The notes under the pieces were generated by a model, which saw only the letters and a program-made list of their open reading frames with translations, did no database searches and was not told where the DNA came from. From an uncultured Anaerolineae bacterium (lineage in GTDB: Bacteria; Chloroflexota; Anaerolineae; Anaerolineales; Villigracilaceae), in contig CAINXK010000388.1 in NCBI GenBank assembly GCA_903854805.1, forward strand, positions 1-10,555: 10,555 nucleotides of DNA, read 5' to 3'. Each line of letters opens with the position of its first letter. Within the stretch, counting starts at the first letter, position 1. The translations under genes and the position numbers were made by a program. Shown here piece after piece: positions 4,975 to 10,555 of the stretch.

Positions 4975-7371
4975 TTATTCGTGGGGTTCGGGGGCAGACC
5001 TGCGGCTGGGCGCCAACCCGATTTTGATCGCGTAGGTCACCAGTTCGCTACGGTTGGACAAATTTAGCAGGCTCTGGATGCGGTCACTGTGATACTTGAT
5101 GGTTGACTCGCTCAAGTTGAGCTCGGTGGCAATTTCCTTGTAGATTTTGCCCTGCGCCAACAGCGCCAGGATGTCAATCTGCTGTGGCGAGAGACCGGCA
5201 GCCTGCAGCGCCTGGATGGCCTGCTCCCGGCGCGGCTGCCCCGCTTCGATGGAGTGCAAGCGCCGCGCCAGTTGGTTGGCCAGGCCGGGTGCCAGTTGCG
5301 TTTCACCGCGCCGAATGGCGGCCAGGGCCTGAAAAAATTCTTCGGTCGGTTGATTCTTGAGCAGGAAACCGTTGGCGCCAGCGCGCATGGATTCAACCAG
5401 CGCCTCGTCATCGGCAGTCAAACTGAAAATCACAACTTGCGCAGCCGGGCAATTCTCCTTGATGGCTTGAATCAGCTGCGGCCCGCTCAGATTCGGCAAG
5501 GGCACATCCAGCAGCACCAGCTCTGGTTTTAACTCGGCGGCCAGGCGCAGCGCTTCGTCGCCATTCCGGGCGATACCGGCCACATCCAGCCCGCGGCTGG
5601 CCAGCGATTTCGTAATCCCCTCCGCAAACAGGGGATGGTCATCCACCACCAGCACTCTCAACCCCAGCAGTTCATGATTTGACGACTGTTGCTGCAGGCG
5701 GGGAAATTTCAACAAAACCTGCGTGCCCTGCTGCATCGCCGAGCGGACGACCACCTCGGCCCCTACCTGCTGCGCCCGCTTGCGGATGATCTCCAGACCA
5801 AAACCGCCCTGCTCTGGCCGGTTTTCAAAGCCAACCCCATCGTCCGAAATGACCACCGCCAGCGCATGCTCATCCATCGAGAAAATGATCTGTACCAGGC
5901 TGGCCCGGGCATGTTTGCGGGCATTCGTCAACGCTTCCTGGATGATGCGCAGCAAACTAAAATAACTATCCTGCGACAATAACGCGTCAATCGATTCATC
6001 CGGCAGGCTCAACCGCACCCGCAGTCCCGTGATGGCTTCAAAACGCTCCAGGTAGTCCTTCAGCACCCGGCTAAAGCTGCGCACATCCGCGGCTTGCGTG
6101 TTGGCATCCAGGATATATTGGCGCACATCCTGGCTGGCGCTTTGGGCGATCAGGCTGAGCGACTGGAGCTGCCCCAGGGCGGCGGTGTAACTACCCTGCT
6201 CGATCTGATCCCGGATGGACTGGGTATTGAGCTGGAGATAGCCCAGCACCTGCCCAAGATGATCATGCAATTCCTGCGCCATACGCTCGCGTTCTTCCGA
6301 GATGGCAGCGCGTTGAAAGGCCTCCTGGGCCTGCTTTAAGAGTGTGATGTCATGCAATACAATCACCTGCCCGCCGGGGATCTGGCCAGGTTCATGCAGG
6401 GGCGAAATTTCCAGATTGTAATGGCGCAGCGAACCAGAGTTGACCAGGCTGAGGCTGGAACGGGGCCCGGCGCTGCGGGCCTGGCGATCCACGAGCGCGG
6501 GCAAAGCCTGGGTGACCGGCTGCCCGATCAGCTTTGCGCGCTCCTGTCCCAGGATGATCACGGCGGCCGGATTGAGATACACCAGTCGGTCGAGCGCATC
6601 CACCACCAAAATGACATCCCCCAGGCTTTCCACCACCTGGTGCAAGGCCACTGGCACCAGATCCAACAGACGAAAACGAAAAATCCCCAGAGCAAAGAGC
6701 GCGCAGGTGATGCTGAATAATATGGAAGTAGGGTCCATATAAATCGGCAGCAGCCCTAGCAGGAAGAGCACGTTCCCGGTCACGGGAACGAAAATGGAGA
6801 AAAGCAATAATATGATCTGGCGGCGGTAAATGCTGACATTCTGCCAGGCCACCTGTGCGAGGATCACCACGCAGGATAAAACCAACAGGTATGAATAACC
6901 GGCCACCCCCACCCAAAAATACCAGCCAAAGCTGACGTGCATAAACGGGCCAAACGGCGAAGTGGTTATCTCCGCATAAACCAGGTGGTGCCACTCATTG
7001 GTCAAACCCATCAGAAATGAAATCAGCGGGATGATGAAAAGCATCCCGATTCTTTTCCAGTTCAGCCACCAGCCAATTGAACCGTTATATTCCAGCGCGA
7101 TCAACAGCAGGAAGACCGGCAGGCTGAGAACGCCCAGGTAGGAGAACTTAAGCCACCAAATTTTTAACGCCAGGTCCACAGAAAGATAATTTAATGCGGC
7201 AAATAAAGACCAGGTTGCCACCGAAACGTTGATCAGCGCCAGCGACCTGCCCCCCAGCGTCTTTGTGCGCCCAGAGGCGACAATCACCATGCTCAACGCC
7301 AGCAAGGCCGACAGGGCCGCCAGAAGACCATAAATATTGATTGTAAACATGGAAGCCAGGCTGTTTATCAT
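4975..7371 (-). CDS. Membrane 7TM-PAS histidine kinase fused to receiver and LuxR-type DNA-binding domain
   Basis: The 798-residue protein combines a complete two-component pathway in one chain. Residues 10-232 contain about seven hydrophobic helices, like the 7TM sensor of histidine kinases. A PAS domain spans about 240-348 (VVDALDRLVYLNPAA). A HisKA_3-type dimerisation helix has His369 in AQELHDHLGQ. The ATPase domain follows with N box NARKHA (483-488), DDGVGF (510-515) and GGFGL (522-526). The receiver spans about 571-686, with Asp577/Asp578, phospho-acceptor Asp622 and Lys672. A LuxR/NarL helix-turn-helix at about 722-785 contains LAQGKIYKEIATELNLSESTIKYH. All key catalytic residues are present. 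NarL-family kinases usually act on a separate regulator; here the output domain is covalently tied to the membrane. No ribosome site precedes the ATG at 7371. An alternative start is Met8 (7350), also without one. The ligand and target genes are unknown. Confidence 0.93.
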   Translation of the reverse strand: MINSLASMFTINIYGLLAALSALLALSMVIVASGRTKTLGGRSLALINVSVATWSLFAALNYLSVDLALKIWWLKFSYLGVLSLPVFLLLIALEYNGSIGWWLNWKRIGMLFIIPLISFLMGLTNEWHHLVYAEITTSPFGPFMHVSFGWYFWVGVAGYSYLLVLSCVVILAQVAWQNVSIYRRQIILLLFSIFVPVTGNVLFLLGLLPIYMDPTSILFSITCALFALGIFRFRLLDLVPVALHQVVESLGDVILVVDALDRLVYLNPAAVIILGQERAKLIGQPVTQALPALVDRQARSAGPRSSLSLVNSGSLRHYNLEISPLHEPGQIPGGQVIVLHDITLLKQAQEAFQRAAISEERERMAQELHDHLGQVLGYLQLNTQSIRDQIEQGSYTAALGQLQSLSLIAQSASQDVRQYILDANTQAADVRSFSRVLKDYLERFEAITGLRVRLSLPDESIDALLSQDSYFSLLRIIQEALTNARKHARASLVQIIFSMDEHALAVVISDDGVGFENRPEQGGFGLEIIRKRAQQVGAEVVVRSAMQQGTQVLLKFPRLQQQSSNHELLGLRVLVVDDHPLFAEGITKSLASRGLDVAGIARNGDEALRLAAELKPELVLLDVPLPNLSGPQLIQAIKENCPAAQVVIFSLTADDEALVESMRAGANGFLLKNQPTEEFFQALAAIRRGETQLAPGLANQLARRLHSIEAGQPRREQAIQALQAAGLSPQQIDILALLAQGKIYKEIATELNLSESTIKYHSDRIQSLLNLSNRSELVTYAIKIGLAPSRRSAPEPHE

Positions 7372-7377
7372 ACTTAT

Positions 7378-7383
7378 ATTGTA
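7378..7383 (-). promoter_or_regulatory. Candidate -10 element placed for a leaderless kinase-fusion transcript
   Basis: TACAAT (reading leftward) ends 6 bases before the ATG at 7371, so transcription would begin at or next to the start codon. This fits the absence of any Shine-Dalgarno sequence. The -35 region around 7400-7406 is weak (GCTGTA/CTGTAA). No convincing terminator separates this gene from the upstream dehydrogenase gene, so readthrough is also possible. Confidence 0.35.
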
Positions 7384-7479
7384 ACAGTTTGGGCATGCTT
7401 TACAGCTTGGTACATTTGGAAACCCATCAAGGCTCTTATTTCGTGTACCTTGTGTCCGCTGTGGGGAAAGTTTTTACTT

Positions 7480-8535
7480 TTACAATAAGCCTTCTTGCAC
7501 CAGCAGCTCAGCGTTGTAAATGGAGCCTCCGGCTGCACCGCGAATAGTGTTATGGGAGAGTACCACAAATTTTAGGTGAAACAGGGGGTCTGGTCGCACC
7601 CGTCCGATGACCGTGGTCATGCCTTTGCCTGCCATACGGTCCAGGCGCGGCTGTGGGCGGTCGCTTTCAGTGCGTACAATGATAGCCGGGCGTGGCGCTG
7701 ATGGCAAATCTCGGGCAATGCTGGGTGCCTGATATTCCGTCAGTGCTCGGATGGCAGCCTCGGGGGTGGTGGCTGCGCCAAATTCTACGCTGGCGCACAC
7801 GATGTGCCCATCCACAACTGCCACCCGGTTAGTGTGTGCAGAAAAACGCATTTCCGCAAAATCAATCCCGTGGTCGCCCAGTTTCCCCAGCATTTTGCGT
7901 GGTTCCCATTCAACTTTGTCTTCCTCTCCACCAATATTAGGGATGACGTTATCGATGATATCGAGTGAAGGCACGCCCGGATAGCCAGCGCCAGAGAGCG
8001 CTTGCAGCGAAACCACAAAGGCGCGTTTAACCCCGAAGCTGTCATCCAACGCTTTCAGCGCTACAGTCAACCCGGTGCTTGTGCAGTTCGGATTGGTCAG
8101 GATGCAGCCGCTCCAGCCGCGGTTCTTACGCTGTTGGCGGATGAGCTGGATATGACTGGCGTTAACTTCCGGCAGCAGCAGCGGCACATCCGGCTCACGC
8201 CGGTAGGAAGAGGCATTCGAGCAGACTGCAAACCCTGCTCTGGCAAAATCAGGCTCCAATTCCTTGGCGAGATCGGCCGGCAGGGCTGAAAAGACGATCT
8301 TTGCGCCAGATACGGCCAGGGGCGTGGCTGGCACGAGGGTCATCTCGCGCGCCCATTCTGGCATCGGGTCAGAGAGCACCCAGCGGCAGGCGTTGGCGTA
8401 GGTTTTACCTTCGGAGCGGTCCGAAGCAGCCAGGGCCACAACCTTGAACCAGGGGTGACCGTCGAGCAGTGAAACAAAACGTTGTCCAACAGAGCCGGTG
8501 GCGCCGAGCACAGCAACGGGTATGGTTTGGTTCAT
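7480..8535 (-). CDS. asd: Aspartate-semialdehyde dehydrogenase, archaeal/fungal type
   Basis: The 351-residue enzyme reduces L-4-aspartyl phosphate to aspartate semialdehyde with NADPH, the second step towards threonine, methionine and lysine. The N-terminus has the Rossmann motif VLGATGSVGQ (9-18). The catalytic Cys151 lies in TNPNCTSTG. SAHTNRVAVVDGH (232-244) supplies the substrate-binding Arg237 and the probable catalytic His244. GSIYNAELL near the end is typical of the family. The overall pattern and length match the archaeal/fungal subfamily rather than the short enterobacterial Asd. The ATG has AAGGAG eight bases upstream. The gene lies 60 bases after the aspartokinase stop on the same strand, so both are probably on one mRNA controlled by the leader at 10073-10217. 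The 108 bases after it show only a weak AAAGT/ACTTT inverted repeat without a T-run. Confidence 0.95.
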   Translation of the reverse strand: MNQTIPVAVLGATGSVGQRFVSLLDGHPWFKVVALAASDRSEGKTYANACRWVLSDPMPEWAREMTLVPATPLAVSGAKIVFSALPADLAKELEPDFARAGFAVCSNASSYRREPDVPLLLPEVNASHIQLIRQQRKNRGWSGCILTNPNCTSTGLTVALKALDDSFGVKRAFVVSLQALSGAGYPGVPSLDIIDNVIPNIGGEEDKVEWEPRKMLGKLGDHGIDFAEMRFSAHTNRVAVVDGHIVCASVEFGAATTPEAAIRALTEYQAPSIARDLPSAPRPAIIVRTESDRPQPRLDRMAGKGMTTVIGRVRPDPLFHLKFVVLSHNTIRGAAGGSIYNAELLVQEGLL

Positions 8536-8595
8536 ATTTTGATCTCCTTTTTGCGCGTAGTCGTTCTCATAACTGTCATTCGAAAGAATAATGGA

Positions 8596-10029
8596 TTATT
8601 TGAAGATCAATTCGTGCAAGGCTCGCACTGAGCGTTCGTCATGCCTGCTTTCTACAACCATGCTGATCGATACATCCGATGAACCGTGTGCAATCGCCAG
8701 CACATTGACATCGATATCGCCCAGTTTGCTGAAGATCTGGCCCGGTACCCGCGGAGTGTTGCGTGTACCGGCACCGACCACCGTAATGATCGAGACATCC
8801 TGGGTGGCCCAGACCCGGTCAATATCATGGTCGGCCAGCTCAATAGCGAAGACCTTGTCCAGAGCAGCCAGAACCACTTCGGCCGCTTCGCTCGGGATTG
8901 CAAAGCAAATTGATTGTTCCGATGAGGCCTGCGTGATCAGCGGGACGCTCGTGCCAGTGGATGCTACGGCCGCGAAGGTGCGCGCTGCCACGCCGGGGAC
9001 ACCCAGCATGCCGCGCCCTTCGACGGTGACCAGGCGCTGTTTGCGAATGGTTGTGACCGCCTTTATGACCTTATCGGCTGCGGATGACGGGTTGTTTTTA
9101 CCATTTGTTACCAGTCGTGTGCCGGGGTGGGATGGGTTGAAAGTATTGCAAATGCGCAAACCGATGCCGGCTTCGACCACCGGTCGCACGGTTTTGGGGT
9201 GCAGCACCTTGGCGCCGTAATAAGCCAGCTCGGCGATTTCGGCATAGGTGATTTCTGGCAGGGTGCGCGCGTCTGGAACCATGCGCGGATCTGCGGTCAT
9301 GACGCCATCCACATCCGTCCAGATCCAAACATCATTTGCCGGTAAGACTGCCCCCAGGATAGCCGCGGAATAATCACTCCCGCCGCGTCCAAGTGTCGTC
9401 ACCACGCCTTCGGGAGTGGCGCCAATAAACCCTGTCACGACGGGGACGATGCCATCATCCAGCAGAGGTTTGAGAACCGTGCGGGTGGCATAGGTGCTGG
9501 CGCCAAAATCGGGGTGGGCGTTTTGAAAGCTGTTATTGGTAACAATCAGCTCTGTCGATTCAACAAACTTGGCCTGCACACCGTGTGATTGGCAGACTGC
9601 CGCCAGCAGTCGGACACTCAGTCGTTCGCCCAGCGAAGCTACTGCGTCTAATGCACGTGGGCTGGCTTCGCCCAGCACAGCAATCGCGCGGCATAATGCC
9701 CCGAAGGTGGTGATCAGCTCGGCCATCTCCTGGTTAACCTGCGCTCGTAAAACCGGGTCACTGACCTGGGCTGCGCTGATCTCTTCATGCCGGGCCAGGA
9801 GGGCCAGCTCTGTGTCAATCAGCGGCTGCAGGTCGCCCCGCGCGGCGTGGGTGGCGCTATCAAGAAGGGCATTGGTGGCTCCCGAAATGGCTGAAGTCAC
9901 CACCACCACGCGTCCCCATTCGGCACGCGCATCTTTCACGATTTGAGCAGCCTGGCTCATCGCCTGGGCCGATCCAACCGAAGTTCCGCCGAACTTCATC
10001 ACGAGCGTTTGGGATGATTTATCCGCCAT
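8596..10029 (-). CDS. lysC: Aspartokinase, monofunctional, with ThrA-like ACT regulatory region
   Basis: The enzyme has 477 residues and phosphorylates L-aspartate, the committed step of the aspartate pathway. The start at 10029 has AAGGAG seven bases upstream; an in-frame ATG ten codons earlier lacks one. The kinase domain shows MKFGGTSVG (11-19), TLGRGGSDYSA (212-222), WTDVDGVMTADPR (237-249) and GAKVLHPKT (272-280). Two ACT-type regions follow at about 330-392 and 411-476. LITQASSEQSICF and VPGQIFSKLGDIDVNVLAIAHGSSDVSIS resemble the aspartokinase half of E. coli ThrA more than LysC. The protein stops where ThrA would continue into homoserine dehydrogenase. Threonine feedback is therefore plausible and agrees with the threonine-rich leader upstream. 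The symbol lysC is used as the general aspartokinase name; thrA-type would be an alternative label. The stop is 60 bases from the dehydrogenase gene. Confidence 0.95.
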   Translation of the reverse strand: MADKSSQTLVMKFGGTSVGSAQAMSQAAQIVKDARAEWGRVVVVTSAISGATNALLDSATHAARGDLQPLIDTELALLARHEEISAAQVSDPVLRAQVNQEMAELITTFGALCRAIAVLGEASPRALDAVASLGERLSVRLLAAVCQSHGVQAKFVESTELIVTNNSFQNAHPDFGASTYATRTVLKPLLDDGIVPVVTGFIGATPEGVVTTLGRGGSDYSAAILGAVLPANDVWIWTDVDGVMTADPRMVPDARTLPEITYAEIAELAYYGAKVLHPKTVRPVVEAGIGLRICNTFNPSHPGTRLVTNGKNNPSSAADKVIKAVTTIRKQRLVTVEGRGMLGVPGVAARTFAAVASTGTSVPLITQASSEQSICFAIPSEAAEVVLAALDKVFAIELADHDIDRVWATQDVSIITVVGAGTRNTPRVPGQIFSKLGDIDVNVLAIAHGSSDVSISMVVESRHDERSVRALHELIFK

Positions 10030-10072
10030 AAAGATTCTCCTTGAGAAAATTGGTGCCATTGAATGGTAGCAT

Positions 10073-10103
10073 AAAAAAGCGCCCCACGTTTCCGTGGAGC
10101 GCT
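10073..10103 (-). terminator. Attenuator terminator in the aspartokinase leader
   Basis: Reading leftward, AGCGC-T-CCACG pairs with CGTGG-G-GCGCT (one U-G pair) around a GAAA loop, followed directly by TTTTTT (10078-10073). This is a strong intrinsic terminator placed after the leader peptide and about 45 bases before the aspartokinase start. It lies between a good promoter and the gene, so it makes sense as a regulated stop rather than the end of another gene. Confidence 0.85.
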
Positions 10104-10194
10104 GATGTGCGGGTTAGCAGCCTGTGGCTGACTTTATCCCAACACCAAGACCCCACGGGTTTTCCGCGTGGTTGTGGTAGTCAGGGTAGTCAGC
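10092..10194 (-). promoter_or_regulatory. Threonine attenuator: alternative pairings in the leader RNA
   Basis: Segment 1, CCACGCGG (10171-10164), within the Thr-Thr-Arg codons, pairs with segment 2, CCCGTGG (10159-10153), through 7 pairs with one bulge and an AAAA loop. Segment 2 can instead pair as CCGTGGGGT (10158-10150) with GCTCCACGG (10100-10092), the 5' arm of the terminator, through 9 pairs including two wobbles. A 7-pair outer stem, GCTGACT (10194-10188) with AGTCAGC (10133-10127), encloses segments 1 and 2, and a small CAGCC-ACA-GGCTG hairpin lies at 10130-10118. A ribosome stalled on the threonine codons would cover segment 1, free segment 2 and block the terminator. This is the classic 1:2, 2:3, 3:4 arrangement. 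Confidence 0.8.
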
Positions 10195-10217
10195 ATGCTG
10201 CCAGAGAAAGATTTCAT
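10134..10217 (-). CDS. Threonine-rich leader peptide of the aspartokinase operon (thrL-like)
   Basis: A 27-codon frame runs from the ATG at 10217 to a TAA at 10134-10136. It begins MKSFSGS and contains MLTTLTTTTTRKT, with eight threonines, five of them consecutive (residues 13-17). A second in-frame ATG at 10196 would give a 20-residue version. By analogy with E. coli ThrL, scarcity of charged threonyl-tRNA should stall the ribosome on these codons and allow readthrough into the aspartokinase gene. Unlike E. coli ThrL there are no isoleucine codons, so the signal would be threonine alone. Neither start has a good Shine-Dalgarno sequence. The first lies about 3-5 bases from the predicted transcription start, which points to leaderless translation. 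No resemblance to a longer protein is seen. Confidence 0.8.
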   Translation of the reverse strand: MKSFSGSMLTTLTTTTTRKTRGVLVLG

Positions 10218-10227
10218 GTTCGTCGCA

Positions 10228-10256
10228 TTTATATCATCGGGATGGGTGACTGTCAA
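10228..10256 (-). promoter_or_regulatory. Strong sigma70-type promoter of the leader-aspartokinase-asd operon
   Basis: Reading leftward, TTGACA (10256-10251), a 17-base spacer and TATAAA (10233-10228) form a near-consensus promoter. The expected start of transcription is near 10220-10222, just ahead of the leader-peptide ATG at 10217. Confidence 0.85.
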
Positions 10257-10454
10257 GCACGGTTTTCAAGCGCTCAATCCCAATCCATTCATATCGTTGC
10301 GTTTATTTTGATTTGTAGACACGGTTGGCCACAGGTTGGGTCGGGTTTTTTGCGCCAATTAAACAAGTGCTCGTTTGAGCTGACACAACGCGTATCATGC
10401 CTGGCCTGTCTGCCTGACTTGAGAATTTATTTGCAGAATTGTCATTTATCGAAA

Positions 10455-10483
10455 TTGTATTTCATCCTGCTGTGCGGTAGAAT
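10455..10483 (+). promoter_or_regulatory. Candidate promoter of the divergent right-edge gene
   Basis: TTGTAT (10455-10460), a 17-base spacer and TAGAAT (10478-10483) precede the ATG at 10492. Transcription would start at about 10489-10492, so the mRNA would be leaderless. The roughly 200 bases between this promoter and the opposing operon promoter hold no other recognisable gene or structure. Confidence 0.5.
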
Positions 10484-10491
10484 AGATTAGG

Positions 10492-10555
10492 ATGAAAACC
10501 CGACCAATTTCGCAATCCGAGAAATTAAAGACCTTATCAGCCAATCCCTATTTTC
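10492..10555 (+). CDS. Start of a divergent gene, possibly a Crp/Fnr-type regulator (partial, 3' end outside window)
   Basis: An open frame of 21 codons runs off the window edge. It starts MKTRPISQSEKLK and continues with an NPYF. A basic start followed by a short helix and an xPYF before the first beta-strand is common in Crp/Fnr-family regulators, where the motif leads into the cyclic-nucleotide-binding domain. This is a weak pattern match on few residues and other identities are possible. A TTGTAT-17-TAGAAT promoter directly ahead supports a real gene start. Confidence 0.4.
   Translation, partial: MKTRPISQSEKLKTLSANPYF

Noticed and set aside
4134..5005. Shared GCAGACCTGCGG word near 4138-4150 and 4994-5005 as a possible common operator
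   Set aside because: The second copy lies within the kinase-fusion coding tail on the other strand and lacks the flanking dyad, so coincidence is the simplest reading.
10030..10059. Ten-codon extension of aspartokinase
   Set aside because: The ATG at 10029 has a good ribosome site, and MADKSSQTLVMKFGGTS fits the usual family start.
10060..10240. Metabolite riboswitch (lysine type) as explanation of the leader structure
   Set aside because: The leader is too short for a lysine riboswitch and contains an obvious Thr-codon run that overlaps the switching stems, which a peptide attenuator explains fully.
10041..10490. Plus-strand 149-codon frame across the aspartokinase leader
   Set aside because: It runs through the terminator, leader peptide and promoter of the opposite strand. 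The translation is rich in Ser, Arg and Cys with no motif.

Overview
This window looks like chromosomal DNA of a free-living, moderately GC-rich bacterium, most probably Chloroflexota, class Anaerolineae. The assignment is an inference from gene style: an exported sortase with an LPxTGFAP-type linker, a 7TM-PAS-kinase-receiver-LuxR fusion, an archaeal/fungal-type aspartate-semialdehyde dehydrogenase, and several promoters placed directly on start codons. No rRNA, tRNA, CRISPR array, transposase or prophage gene was seen.

Layout. Positions 1-135 hold the end of a plus-strand gene, probably priA, followed by a terminator-like hairpin. Positions 417-1833 hold a two-gene plus-strand unit: a polytopic membrane protein (DUF6159-like) and, one base later, a Gpt-like phosphoribosyltransferase. 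A strong hairpin overlapping the second stop codon closes the unit. From 2014 to 10217 everything reads on the minus strand. In transcription order (right to left) it contains a threonine-rich leader peptide with an attenuator (10073-10217), an aspartokinase (8596-10029), aspartate-semialdehyde dehydrogenase (7480-8535), a membrane kinase/response-regulator fusion (4975-7371), a small receiver-like protein (4458-4799), a decayed LuxR-type gene tail (4280-4372), and an exported ELW-repeat sortase (2014-4119). At the right edge a divergent plus-strand gene begins at 10492, possibly a Crp/Fnr-type regulator.

How the genes work together. Aspartokinase and aspartate-semialdehyde dehydrogenase catalyse the first two steps of the aspartate pathway to threonine, methionine and lysine. 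Their leader encodes a 27-residue peptide with eight threonines, five of them consecutive. It is followed by mutually exclusive RNA pairings and a terminator with a U-run. This is the textbook architecture of ribosome-stalling threonine attenuation, and it is the strongest discovery in the window. The aspartokinase regulatory domains also resemble those of ThrA, but no homoserine dehydrogenase is fused.

The middle of the window looks like a signalling and surface cluster. The kinase fusion carries its own receiver and DNA-binding domain. A composite double-hairpin terminator lies after it, and a diverged second copy, still attached to a relic LuxR tail, lies upstream of the sortase gene. This implies a past duplication followed by deletion. 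The sortase carries an LPKTGF motif immediately ahead of its own catalytic domain.
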